Shown: positions 28,387 through 40,363 of the stretch, piece by piece | Layout of the letters: every line of letters begins with the position of its first letter | How positions within the stretch are numbered: the stretch's first letter is position 1 | DNA from: Stappia sp. ES.058 | Lineage (GTDB): Bacteria > Pseudomonadota > Alphaproteobacteria > Rhizobiales > Stappiaceae | Assembly: GCF_900105595.1 (NCBI RefSeq) | Contig: NZ_LT629784.1 | Coordinates: 3,998,501-4,062,500, forward strand | DNA: 64,000 nt | Direction of reading: 5' to 3' | Notes under the pieces: generated by a model | What the model was told of the DNA's origin: nothing | Seen by the model: only the letters and a program-made list of their open reading frames with translations | Database searches by the model: none | Translations under genes and position numbers: made by a program

Positions 28387-28827
28387 TCAGCCGGCTGATG
28401 CAGCAGCGCGTGTGCGGGCGGATTCTATCAGCTTAACCATCAGCATTCCGGCAATCAGCGCCGCGACGAAAATGGCGGGTTCCATGCGGCCAAGGCCAAG
28501 TGCGGGGATCACACCTCCCGGGCAGAACCCGGTAATTCCCCAGCCGACGCCAAAGATCGCGGCTCCGCCGAGCAGGCGCAGATCGACATCCTGTCTTGTC
28601 GGGATGGCGAAGCCGTTTGCCAGCAGGGGATGCGAGCGGGAAAGGACCAGCCGGAAGCCGATTGCCGTGACGATCAGGGCCCCGCCCATCACAAAGCCCA
28701 GACTTGGATCCCAGGTTCCTGCCACATCGAAGAAATTGAGCACTTTGGCCGGGTTTGCCATGCCGGAAACGAGAATGCCGATACCGAACACCAGACCAAT
28801 TGCAAAAGCGGAGACAATCCGTTTCAT
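28387..28827 (-). CDS. YeeE/YedE-family (DUF6691) membrane protein, second half
   Basis: Small membrane protein of 146 aa with four predicted helices. It has the sulfur-transport signatures VSGMANPAKVLNFFD and GVGWGITGFCPGGVIPAL; the Cys in GFCPG is the residue thought to relay sulfur in YeeE-like channels. The start at 28827 follows GGAGG. It starts 4 bases after the stop of its partner, so they likely form a two-part channel for sulfide or thiosulfate-like sulfur. Confidence 0.9.
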   Translation of the reverse strand: MKRIVSAFAIGLVFGIGILVSGMANPAKVLNFFDVAGTWDPSLGFVMGGALIVTAIGFRLVLSRSHPLLANGFAIPTRQDVDLRLLGGAAIFGVGWGITGFCPGGVIPALGLGRMEPAIFVAALIAGMLMVKLIESARTRAAASAG

Positions 28828-28831
28828 GGCA

Positions 28832-29257
28832 TCAACCTCCAACAACGTGGCGAACGACATAGACCGTGAGGCCTGTGGTCAGCATGAACGTCAGTGTCGC
28901 GGCGATCGAGCGTCCCGACAATCGGGCCATTCCGCAGACACCGTGGCCTGAGGTGCAGCCGCTGCCATAGGATACGCCGATGCCGACAAGGATGCCGCCG
29001 ATCACCAGCATGGTGGTGGAGGGTGGCACCTCGATGGCAGGCATGTGGCCGGTCGCGGCAAACAGAACGGCCGGGGCGGCGATCATTCCGGTCAAAAAGG
29101 CGAGCCGCCAGCCCCAGTCGGCATCAGCCGGCGGCAGCAAACTGCCAACCATGCCGCTTATGCCGGCGATGCGCCCAAGGGCCGCCATCAGCATGACCGA
29201 GGCGAGGCCGATGAGAATTCCGCCTGCGGCGGAGAGGACGGGTGTGAATTCACTCAT
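28832..29257 (-). CDS. YeeE/YedE-family membrane protein, first half
   Basis: 141 aa, four predicted helices, with the matching half-channel motif [18 protein letters not shown] (two cysteines facing the pore in the family). GAGGAAAC precedes the ATG. It is the first gene of the reverse-strand operon facing bigR, 144 bases away, so its promoter should overlap the BigR site. Confidence 0.9.
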   Translation of the reverse strand: MSEFTPVLSAAGGILIGLASVMLMAALGRIAGISGMVGSLLPPADADWGWRLAFLTGMIAAPAVLFAATGHMPAIEVPPSTTMLVIGGILVGIGVSYGSGCTSGHGVCGMARLSGRSIAATLTFMLTTGLTVYVVRHVVGG

Positions 29258-29385
29258 GTTTCCTCGCGCCCGTCATTGCAAAGGCGCCCCTTTTTTCACG
29301 GCACCAGGGTGCCGACCGTACCTGTGTTTTGAATTCGGGTCGGGCGCTTTCCGCCGACAACCTTGATTGCAAATATATGAGGATA

Positions 29386-29412
29386 TGCTAATTTAGCAAG
29401 CATGAATATTCA
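29386..29412. promoter_or_regulatory. Candidate BigR operator/promoter region
   Basis: An AT-rich patch in GC-rich surroundings. TGCTA-ATT-TAGCA (29386-29398) and the perfect palindrome TGAATATTCA (29403-29412) lie immediately before and over the bigR start codon. A repressor bound here would block both divergent transcripts. The assignment to BigR rests on position. Confidence 0.5.
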
Positions 29413-29695
29413 GCAGATGGAAATAAGCGCCGACAAAGCGGCGTCGATGCTGGCTTCGATGGCCAATTCCCGCCGCTTGATGACGCTGTGCCATCTTGTG
29501 GACGGGGAATGCAGCGTCGGCGTTCTGGCGCAACGGGTCGGCCTCAGCCAGTCCGCGCTGTCCCAGCACCTTGCCAAGATGCGGGCGCTGGGTCTTGTCG
29601 AGGCGCGCAGGCAGGGTCAAACGGTTCACTATCGCCTTGCCAGCAACGAGGTCAGAATCGTGCTGGAAACCCTTCACGCGCTTTATTGTCCTTAG
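29402..29695 (+). CDS. bigR: ArsR-family persulfide-sensing repressor (BigR/SqrR type)
   Basis: Winged-helix repressor of 97 aa. The recognition helix region is SQSALSQHLAKMRALGLVEA. Cysteines at 30, 37 and 96 (LCHLVDGECSVG and the ALYCP tail): the Cys37-Cys96 pair matches the two cysteines that form a di-/polysulfide bridge in BigR and SqrR when reactive sulfur is present. It is divergent from the YeeE-PDO-DUF442-SulP operon, its expected target. Start ATG at 29402. Confidence 0.9.
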   Translation: MNIQQMEISADKAASMLASMANSRRLMTLCHLVDGECSVGVLAQRVGLSQSALSQHLAKMRALGLVEARRQGQTVHYRLASNEVRIVLETLHALYCP

Positions 29696-29901
29696 GATGC
29701 GGACCCTCAAGCGAAGTCGCAACGGTTTGAGGAGCGATCCGGTCACATCCAACGCACGCAACAGGGCGTCAGCGCGTCTCGTCAGTGCGGTTGATCGGGT
29801 AAAAGCAGCCCGTTCTGCACTCCCTCCCTCGCGGTGTTTTGTCGCTTTCCATGCCATGTCGGCCTCATTTGTGGATCCACACCATGGACATCGAGGGGCC
29901 T

Positions 29902-31932
29902 TCAGGGCGCGGCTGTAACGCCCGTTCCGCCGAGCACCACGCTCGATCCGCCGTCACGCGCGCGGGTTACGACACCTGGGAGCTTCGGGAGCGGGTTTTC
30001 GCCGTCATGGGGAAGGTCGCGGTCCGCGCGGGGCGTCGACAGTTCGTTCAAGGGACGCAGGATCCTCTCATGGATCAGTGATCCCACGTGGATGCGGACG
30101 GGTGAAGCGCCGTCTCCCGAGAGACGGAACTGGCTTGGCCAGAGACGCAGCACCCAGCGCCCGCCGAGTTTTTCCGGGTCGGTGGTGCTGTCGTCGCGCT
30201 TGATCAGCACAAGATCCGCCCCGCGGCCGTTTTGAATGCGTGGCAGGGCCGGCAGATCTTCCGGAGGCGTCTGTCCCGCCAGAAAGCCTGCGAATGTCGC
30301 GAGCGACCAGGCCGGAGCCGGCACATAGCCCTCGGGTGCAAGGGCTTTCGCCAGGGTGGACGGATCGCCCGCCCATTGCACGATCAACGGTTCTTCGCGC
30401 TCGCCGTTGAGTTCGATCCGATGCGCGGGCAGATCGCGCCAGCGTTCGTCAAGCCATTCGTCGCGGCTGAGAACGACTGCCGGACTGACCGGCTGATACA
30501 TCGCCAGACCGGCCTCGAAGTTGCGCATCACATGTGCGCTGCCGACCGTGACCATGGTGATGCTCACTAGCCCTGCGAGCGCCCAGCGTCCGATTTTCTC
30601 ATTGTGGATCGATCCGAATACGAAGGCGAAGGCCGCCACCATTGCGGTGCCGAAAGCGAGGCCGCCGATCACGTCGCTCATCCAATGGGCGCCAAGATAG
30701 ACTCGCGAGAACGCGATTGCTCCCACCAGCGTGACGGTGACGGAGAAGATGCCGGCTTTGATCAGCGGTGACCGGTCATGAGCAACGAGCACCGCGATGA
30801 TGCCATAGAGCACCGTGTTCAGCGTGGCGTGGCCGGAGGGAAACGACAGGGCGTCGGCGCCCGTGTACAGGTCGATCGGCCGGGCGCGGTGGAGCAGAAG
30901 CTTGAACAGCGGTACGAAGACAGCTGTGCCCGCGATGGCAATCAGAAAACCCGTTGCCCGCCGCCAGGCGCGCCGGACGAAGAGATAGGCGATCACCACG
31001 CAGGCGACGACAGAGGTGACGATTCCGTCACCCAGCATCGTCATCAGCGTCATGAACTCGTCGGCGGCCGGGGTGCGAAGTCCCTGGAAGAGATTGCGCA
31101 TTGCCGTGTCGGCGCGCTGCAGGCCGTTGTCCGGCGAGATGGCGGCGGCCAGGGCGACGAACACCGGGACCGTGACCAGCAGCAGGGTTGCCGACACCAG
31201 CATCCCGGCGGATCGCGGGTGGGCGGGATCGAGCATGCGTGCAAGCCATTTGGCGAAACCGGACTTGCGGCGCGCCAGCCGCGCGACGATACGGGCCCTG
31301 CTGCCGGCATAGAGCGGCAGCACGATGAGAATCAGCCAGCGTGCCAGCAACACGGCGACGAACAGCACCACCAGGAAGATGCCGAGCACGGTGGCAAGCC
31401 GGCCGCTGATCTCGCCGAGCGCCCCGAAAGCCGTGCCGGCCAGCACGCCGGGCCCCAAATGCACTATGGTCCAGGCGATCGCGGAGGTGACGTTGATGAT
31501 GGTGAACCGGGTCGCATTCATGCCGACCATCCCGGCGATGCCGGGCACGATCGCCTTCACACCGGGCACGAAGCGGCCGATGAACACGCTTTTTCCGCCG
31601 TGGCGCAGGAAATAGGCTTCGCCGCGTTCCACCAGCGTGCGATAGCGACTGAAGGGCCACACCGACTTGATCCGGTGCTTGTAGATGTGGCCGATCCAGT
31701 AGGAGATGGCGTCCCCGGCAATTGCACCCAGCACCGTCCACAGGAAGATCGGCCATGGATCCAGCTTGCCAAGGCCCACCAACGTGCCGGCGCCGACCAG
31801 AACCACGGTGGATGGCACGACCATGCCGATCAGGAACAGCGCTTCGCACATGGCGATCAGAAACACCACCGCATTGGCAAGCGTGGGGTTTTCGCCAATG
31901 AAGGTGACGAGTTGGTTCAAAAGGTCGGTCAC
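29902..31932 (-). CDS. DedA - PAP2 phosphatase - LssY_C membrane fusion protein
   Basis: Three modules in one 676-aa chain: a DedA/SNARE-associated domain (about 1-200; GVKAIVPGIAGMVGM loop), a PAP2-type lipid phosphatase (about 235-430; KLLLHRARP, SFPSGHATLN and SRVYLGAHWMSDVIGG form the three-part acid phosphatase motif), and a C-terminal LssY-like soluble domain (about 460-676). DedA proteins move polyprenyl phosphate or phospholipid across the membrane and PAP2 removes phosphate, so undecaprenyl or phosphatidyl phosphate handling is likely (inference). The GTG at 31932 is preferred; an ATG at 32121 would add 63 charged residues. Confidence 0.86.
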   Translation of the reverse strand: MTDLLNQLVTFIGENPTLANAVVFLIAMCEALFLIGMVVPSTVVLVGAGTLVGLGKLDPWPIFLWTVLGAIAGDAISYWIGHIYKHRIKSVWPFSRYRTLVERGEAYFLRHGGKSVFIGRFVPGVKAIVPGIAGMVGMNATRFTIINVTSAIAWTIVHLGPGVLAGTAFGALGEISGRLATVLGIFLVVLFVAVLLARWLILIVLPLYAGSRARIVARLARRKSGFAKWLARMLDPAHPRSAGMLVSATLLLVTVPVFVALAAAISPDNGLQRADTAMRNLFQGLRTPAADEFMTLMTMLGDGIVTSVVACVVIAYLFVRRAWRRATGFLIAIAGTAVFVPLFKLLLHRARPIDLYTGADALSFPSGHATLNTVLYGIIAVLVAHDRSPLIKAGIFSVTVTLVGAIAFSRVYLGAHWMSDVIGGLAFGTAMVAAFAFVFGSIHNEKIGRWALAGLVSITMVTVGSAHVMRNFEAGLAMYQPVSPAVVLSRDEWLDERWRDLPAHRIELNGEREEPLIVQWAGDPSTLAKALAPEGYVPAPAWSLATFAGFLAGQTPPEDLPALPRIQNGRGADLVLIKRDDSTTDPEKLGGRWVLRLWPSQFRLSGDGASPVRIHVGSLIHERILRPLNELSTPRADRDLPHDGENPLPKLPGVVTRARDGGSSVVLGGTGVTAAP

Positions 31933-32171
31933 GTGGCGTTGCTCGGCATCACTGCGCTGCGGGGGTGTCTTTGAAGACCGCGCGAGGCGGCGATTGCCGT
32001 CTACATGTACGCGCTCGCGTCCGTTCCGCCAATCCTCGGCGGATGGGATTTTCTTTTCCGTTTCGGCGGGAAGTTGTCGCGCGGGCGATTGCCTCTGCGT
32101 TCGCTCCGCGTCACCTTGCATGCGGCGCTGCCCTCATCGGGCGGGACGTGGCTGTTGAAGGAGTCTGCAAC

Positions 32172-33637
32172 GTGTTCCAGTCTGCATCCCTGCCTGTTTC
32201 GCTATCCAAGGCGGATTTCAAGAAACTCGAACCGGCCTTGCGCGGCGATCTTCTGGCGGCCCAGCTGGAAATGATCGCCTCCCGTGCGTTTTCGATGGTG
32301 ATCGTGATCGCCGGTGTCGACGGTGCGGGCAAGAACGACGCGATCGCCCGGTTGCACGAATGGATGGATGTGCGCCATCTGGTCTGCAATGCTTATGGAC
32401 CCCCGACCCGGGTTGAGCGGCATCGGCCCGAGATGTGGCGGTATTGGCGTGACCTGCCTGCGCGCGGAAAGACGTCCATCGTCGTATCGTCCTGGTACAA
32501 TGATCCCTTGCGCGACCGGGTGCTCGGGAAGACCGGCGAGGCAGAGTTCGAGCAGCGTTTGTCGCAGATCAACCGGTTCGAAGCCCTGCTGGCGCATGAA
32601 AAGACACTGGTGCTGAAATTCTGGTTTGCTCTGGGCGCCAAGGCGCAAAAGAAAAGGCTGGAGCCATTGCGCAGCGGCAAGGCGCGGGCCCGGCGCATTC
32701 TGACCGAATGGGCGGATATCGACCATTCACCCGATGCGCAAGCGGTGTTCCAGCTGGCCGCAATGACGACATCGACGGCATCGGCTCCCTGGATGGTCAT
32801 CCCGTCCGAGGATCCGGATGCGCGCGATCTGGCGCTTGGTCGCAGTGTACAGCTTGCGGTTTCGCACCGTCTCGCTGTCGAACCGGGAGAACCGGTTGCG
32901 ATCCCTGCGGCGGTGGCGCGCGTGGAACGGCGCAGCGCGGTCGAGTCGATTGATCTGGGAAAACGGCTTTCCAAGGATCGCTACGACGAGGAACTCTTGC
33001 ACTGGCAGAAAAAGCTGACGCATCTCGTTGACCGCAAGGCTGCCCGCAAGCTCCCGCTGATTGTCGTCTTTGAGGGCAATGACGCGGCCGGAAAGGGCGG
33101 CGCCATTCGCCGTCTCACTCGGCCGATGGATCCGCGCCGCTATCGCGTCCACCGGATCGCGGCTCCGAGCGAGGAGGAACTCGCCCATCCCTATCTATGG
33201 CGCTTCTGGCGCAATGTCCCGCGCAAGGGGCAGACGGCGATCTTCGACCGGTCCTGGTACGGACGCGTTCTCGTCGAACGCGTCGAGGGCTTTTGTTCGG
33301 AAGCCGACTGGGCCCGCGCCTACAATGAGATCAACGAGTTCGAGGCCGAAATGGGATCCTCCGGAGGGCTTGTCGTGAAGTTTTGGCTGGCGATCAGCAA
33401 GGAGGAACAGCTGGCGCGGTTCAAGGCGCGTGAGGAAACCCCCTACAAGCAGTTCAAGATCACCGACGACGATTGGCGCAATCGGTTGAAATGGGACGCT
33501 TATGCAATGGCGGCGGGTGACATGATCGACCGGACGTCGACGGCTGGCGCGCCGTGGCATCTCGTCTCGGCGGAAGACAAGCGCCATGCACGCGTGACTG
33601 TCCTGAAAACCCTGTGCAAGCGGCTGAAGGCAGCCCT

Positions 33638-33641
<4 letters not shown>
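32172..33641 (+). CDS. pap: Polyphosphate:AMP phosphotransferase (PPK2 class II, two-domain)
   Basis: Makes ADP from AMP using polyphosphate. It is 489 aa from a GTG at 32172 with AAGGAG nine bases upstream; the frame is open further but begins within divergent-gene leader sequence. Two PPK2 domains occur in tandem, each with its own Walker A (VIAGVDGAGKNDAIARL near 45, FEGNDAAGKGGAIRRL near 300). The C-terminal domain keeps FDRSWYGRVLVERVEGF and is probably the catalytic one. Its last four bases overlap the end of the convergent AraC gene. Confidence 0.93.
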
Positions 33642-36546
<2,905 letters not shown>

Positions 36547-36584
36547 CTGCATTCCTCATTGACGAAGATATAGATGCCAAGTTA

Positions 36585-36609
36585 TTAATATTAAAATGCT
36601 TTTCAAAAG
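36585..36609. promoter_or_regulatory. Two AT-rich dyads between azoR and its LysR regulator
   Basis: TTAATATTAA (36585-36594) and CTTTT-C-AAAAG (36599-36609) are adjacent perfect palindromes within a 100-base AT-rich divergent region. They are good candidates for the shared operator. Confidence 0.45.
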
Positions 36610-36646
36610 AATTATCCACATCTTCAGGTGAAGGGAACTCATCTAA

Positions 36647-37522
36647 ATGTCAGGCCGCGTGTCTTTGTCCGCGATCCGGGTTTTCGAGGCGGCGGCGCGT
36701 CTGGGGTCGTTCAAGGACGCGGCCGATGAACTTGCAATGACGCCGACGGCGGTCTCGCACCGGATCAGGGGGCTTGAGGGCGAGCTGGGCACGGCGTTGT
36801 TTTCACGGTCGCATCGCAAGGCTGACCTGACCGCCGCCGGCGACGAACTTTTCGAGGCGTCACGCGCAGCGGTATCCGTTGTCGACGCCGCGATCGAGCG
36901 TATTGGATCAGCACAGCGATCCGTGACGATGACGACCACGCCAGCCTTCGCGGCGCTCTGGCTTGCGCCGCGCCTGCAAGCACTTCAGGCGGCTGTGCCG
37001 GGAGTGGTTTTAAGGGTTGAGGCCTCGCACTCCGTTGTCGACTTGGAGCGCGAGCGTGGCGTTGACCTTGCCGTCCGTTATTCTCCGCGGGATACGGCGG
37101 CGGGCGAACTGTTGGCCTGCGAGAGCTTTCGAGCCTTTGTCGCGCCATCGGTTGCGACGACCGGGCAAACGGGGAAGAATCTGCAGTTGCTTGTCAGCCG
37201 TTGGCGGTCGACTGGATTGGAGGACATCCCGCTGGCGCCCTTTGAAGGGATTTTTGACAGCGACTGGAAATCGGCTCCGATCCTTTTCGATGACGAGCAC
37301 CACGCTGCTCTGGCTGCTGTGTCCGGGCGGGGTGTTGTGATCCTGAGCGATGTCCTGGGACAAGACCTGGTGGACGCCGGTTTGCTGACAGAGATACGGC
37401 CCGACACACATGTTTTCGGTCATTGCTACCGACTACATGTTGCCGGGCGCTCCGTTGCGCGAAAGGACGTCGGGCGGGTAGCCCGGTGGCTGCTTGAAGA
37501 AACGCGGTCCTGCAGAGCGTGA
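36647..37522 (+). CDS. LysR-type regulator, probably of azoR
   Basis: 291 aa. The N-terminal helix-turn-helix region (FEAAARLGSFKDAADELAMT, TAVSHRIRGLEGEL) is followed by a GcvA-like effector domain. It is divergent from the azoreductase and precedes, in the same direction, an amidohydrolase-P450-acyltransferase string after 121 bases; either or both may be targets. Confidence 0.88.
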   Translation: MSGRVSLSAIRVFEAAARLGSFKDAADELAMTPTAVSHRIRGLEGELGTALFSRSHRKADLTAAGDELFEASRAAVSVVDAAIERIGSAQRSVTMTTTPAFAALWLAPRLQALQAAVPGVVLRVEASHSVVDLERERGVDLAVRYSPRDTAAGELLACESFRAFVAPSVATTGQTGKNLQLLVSRWRSTGLEDIPLAPFEGIFDSDWKSAPILFDDEHHAALAAVSGRGVVILSDVLGQDLVDAGLLTEIRPDTHVFGHCYRLHVAGRSVARKDVGRVARWLLEETRSCRA

Positions 37523-37643
37523 GGCGACGCGTCGGAAGGGGTGCAAGTGCCGGACTTGAGTGACCTGCCGCTTTGCCGGCCTTCCGAAAACCTGTGACAC
37601 TTTTCCGTCGCATTCCACCCAACCCATGTTCAGTGAGGTTTTC

Positions 37644-38933
37644 ATGTCCCTTGATCTGCTTGTGAAGAACGCCAGCCTGCCCGACGGCCGCATCGGCGTC
37701 GATATCGCCTGTTCGATGGGTCAGATCACGGCGGTGGAGCGCGGGATCAAAGCGGAGGCCGCGCGGGTGATCGATGCCGGCGGCCGTCTTGTGGCGCCCC
37801 CTTTTGTCGACAGCCACTTTCATATGGATGCGACGCTTTCGCTGGGGACACCCAGGATGAACGAGAGCGGCACGTTGCTGGAGGGCATCGCGCTATGGGG
37901 CGAGTTGAAACCCCTGCTTACGGTGGATTCGGTCATTGAGCGGGCGCTGCGCTATTGCGACCTCGCTGTCAGTCAGGGCCTGCTTGCGATCCGCAGCCAT
38001 GTCGACGTCTGCGACGACGCGCTGACGGGTGTCGAGGCGCTGCTTGAGGTGAAAAAGCAGGTCGCGCCCTATCTCGACCTTCAACTTGTGGCCTTCCCGC
38101 AGGACGGGTTCTTCCGTTCGCAGACTGCGGAACGCAACCTGTTGCGTGCCCTCGACATGGGTGTCGATGTCGTTGGCGGCATTCCCCATTTCGAACGCAC
38201 GATGGCTGACGGCGGGCGGTCCGTGCGAGCGCTGTGCGAGATTGCTGCGGAGCGCGGGCTGATGGTCGATCTGCATTGCGATGAAAGCGACGATCCGCTG
38301 TCGCGGCACATTGAAACGCTCACCTGCGAGACGCAGCGGCTCGGTCTTCAGGGCCGGGTCACCGGGTCGCATCTCACCTCCATGCATTCGATGGACAACT
38401 ACTATGTGTCCAAGCTCTTGCCCCTGATCGCCGAGGCCGGGGTTCATGCCATCGCCAACCCCTTGATCAACATCACCCTTCAGGGACGCCACGATACCTA
38501 TCCCAAGCGGCGCGGCCAGACCCGCGTGCCGGAGATGCGCGCCTCGGGGATCACTGTTGCCTTCGGCCAAGATTGCGTGATGGATCCCTGGTATTCCATG
38601 GGATCCGGCGACATGCTGGAAGTGGCCTCCATGGGGATGCATGTGGCGCAGATGACGAGCCGCGACGCCATGCGCTATGCCTTCGATTGCGTGACTGCAC
38701 ATCCGGCAAAGGTTCTCGGACTTGAGGGTTATGGTCTGGACGTCGGCTGCAACGCCGACTTCGTGCTGCTGCAAGCCGTCAATCCAATTGAGGCGATCCG
38801 GCTGCGGGCCCGCCGGCTTGCGGTCGTGCGGCGCGGTCGCGTCATTGCCGAAAGCGATCCGGCATTGACGCGGCTCGATCTTGCGGGCAGACCCTCAATC
38901 GTCGATGCGGCTTCCTATGGCCCGGGCGGCTGA
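37644..38933 (+). CDS. Amidohydrolase, cytosine deaminase-like
   Basis: Metal-dependent hydrolase of 429 aa from the ATG at 37644 (AGTGAGG upstream; an ATG six codons earlier is in frame). The TIM-barrel metal ligands are visible: HFH within PPFVDSHFHMDATLS, the His in DLHCDESDD, and Asp in AFGQDCVMDPWYSMG. The FGQDCVMDPW block is characteristic of the CodA cytosine/isoguanine deaminase subgroup, though members act on many heterocycles and N-substituted amides. The P450 gene starts 16 bases later, so it may work on the same compound (inference). Confidence 0.85.
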   Translation: MSLDLLVKNASLPDGRIGVDIACSMGQITAVERGIKAEAARVIDAGGRLVAPPFVDSHFHMDATLSLGTPRMNESGTLLEGIALWGELKPLLTVDSVIERALRYCDLAVSQGLLAIRSHVDVCDDALTGVEALLEVKKQVAPYLDLQLVAFPQDGFFRSQTAERNLLRALDMGVDVVGGIPHFERTMADGGRSVRALCEIAAERGLMVDLHCDESDDPLSRHIETLTCETQRLGLQGRVTGSHLTSMHSMDNYYVSKLLPLIAEAGVHAIANPLINITLQGRHDTYPKRRGQTRVPEMRASGITVAFGQDCVMDPWYSMGSGDMLEVASMGMHVAQMTSRDAMRYAFDCVTAHPAKVLGLEGYGLDVGCNADFVLLQAVNPIEAIRLRARRLAVVRRGRVIAESDPALTRLDLAGRPSIVDAASYGPGG

Positions 38934-38949
38934 CGGACGGGAAACGGCG

Positions 38950-40362
38950 ATGACACATCTCGCGGACGACCAGGACAAGACGCATGAACCGGTTGAACGC
39001 TATGTTCCGCCCTACCCGGCACGTCCCGAGATCAAGCCGTCGGTTCTCGAGCTGATCAAGCTTGCAAGGCGCAGTCTGCTGTCGATCTGGACGTTGCCGT
39101 CCTTTTCCAAACCCTGGACCAAGATAACTGTCTTGCGCCGCATGCTGTTCATTTGCAACAGCCCGGCGACCGTGCAGGAAGCATTCGTGCGCAAACATGT
39201 GATCTACGAGCGCAAGAGCCCGCAGATGCGCCATGCGCTGGAGCCGCTGATCGGAGACGGCCTGTTCGTGTCCGATGGCGAAACTTGGCGGCGGCGCCGG
39301 CAGATCGTTGCACCGATCATTCATGCGTCGCGGGTTCCGGCGTTTTTCCCCGTGATGGCGGAAACGGTCGCCGAACGGCGCGCCGCATGGGAGGCGCGGG
39401 GCGCGGATGCTCAGGTCGACATGCTTGAGGAAATGGCGCATCTGACGGCCGAAATCATCTGCCGCACGATCTTCGGACGCCAGCTTGGGCGCGACTATGC
39501 CGCCGAGATCGTCGAGAGTTTCACCGACTACCAGCGTCATATCGACCAGGTCGATATTCTGTCGCTGCTTCGGCTGCCGGACTGGATTCCCCGGCTGCGC
39601 GGACGGGCCATCAAGCGGGCCGTGAAGCGCATTGATGCGGTGCTTGAGGAGATCATCAGCAGTTACCAAGTCCGCGCCGGCGACGGCGAGGCCTCGGTGA
39701 TCGGCGGGCTGCTCGACGCTCGCGACGAAGATGGGCGCCCCCTGTCGCGCGAGGCCATTCGCAACGAGGCTGCCGTCATCTTCATGGCGGGCCATGAAAC
39801 CACGGCCAACACGCTTGCCTGGACCTGGTTCTTGCTGTCCCAGGCGCCCTGGGCGCGCAACGCCCTGCATGCCGAGCTTGACGCCGTGTGTCCGGATCGG
39901 GATCCGGCATTTGAGGATATCGCCCGACTTCCCTATGCCCGCGCAGTGATTGAAGAGACATTGCGGCTGTATCCGCCCGTGCCGATTCTGGCGCGCGAGG
40001 CCAACCGGGATGACAAGATCGCGGGCGTTGCCATCCCCAAGGGGTCGATCGTCATGGTCGTGCCCTGGCTTTTGCACAGAAACCCCAACCTCTGGGAGCG
40101 TGCCGACCATTTCGAGCCGGAGCGGTTTTTGGGCAGTGCGCGCGGCGGTCAGTCGAAGTTCGGCTATGTGCCGTTCGCCATTGGACCGCGCATTTGTGCC
40201 GGTCTGTCCTTCGGGATGACGGAATCGGTCCTGTCGCTCGCCATGCTTGCCCGCAGTTTCGATCCCGGGTTGGAGCCGGGAACGGACATCCAGCCGGTCA
40301 GCCGCTTGACCCTGCGCCCCGGCGAGCGCTTGCCGATGCGCCTGCGCGCGCGCGACGGTTAG
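38950..40362 (+). CDS. Cytochrome P450
   Basis: Haem monooxygenase of 470 aa, soluble, without an N-terminal anchor. I-helix MAGHETTANTL, K-helix EETLRLYPP, the PERF motif region (FEPERFLG) and the haem loop FAIGPRICAGLSFGMTE with the Cys ligand are all present. The sequence resembles CYP102/CYP4-like fatty-acid or terpenoid hydroxylases more than camphor-type P450s. No ferredoxin gene is adjacent. The next gene starts one base after its stop, so the two are translationally coupled, and the neighbour is an acyltransferase; a lipid substrate is plausible (inference). Confidence 0.93.
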   Translation: MTHLADDQDKTHEPVERYVPPYPARPEIKPSVLELIKLARRSLLSIWTLPSFSKPWTKITVLRRMLFICNSPATVQEAFVRKHVIYERKSPQMRHALEPLIGDGLFVSDGETWRRRRQIVAPIIHASRVPAFFPVMAETVAERRAAWEARGADAQVDMLEEMAHLTAEIICRTIFGRQLGRDYAAEIVESFTDYQRHIDQVDILSLLRLPDWIPRLRGRAIKRAVKRIDAVLEEIISSYQVRAGDGEASVIGGLLDARDEDGRPLSREAIRNEAAVIFMAGHETTANTLAWTWFLLSQAPWARNALHAELDAVCPDRDPAFEDIARLPYARAVIEETLRLYPPVPILAREANRDDKIAGVAIPKGSIVMVVPWLLHRNPNLWERADHFEPERFLGSARGGQSKFGYVPFAIGPRICAGLSFGMTESVLSLAMLARSFDPGLEPGTDIQPVSRLTLRPGERLPMRLRARDG

Positions 40363-40363
40363 C

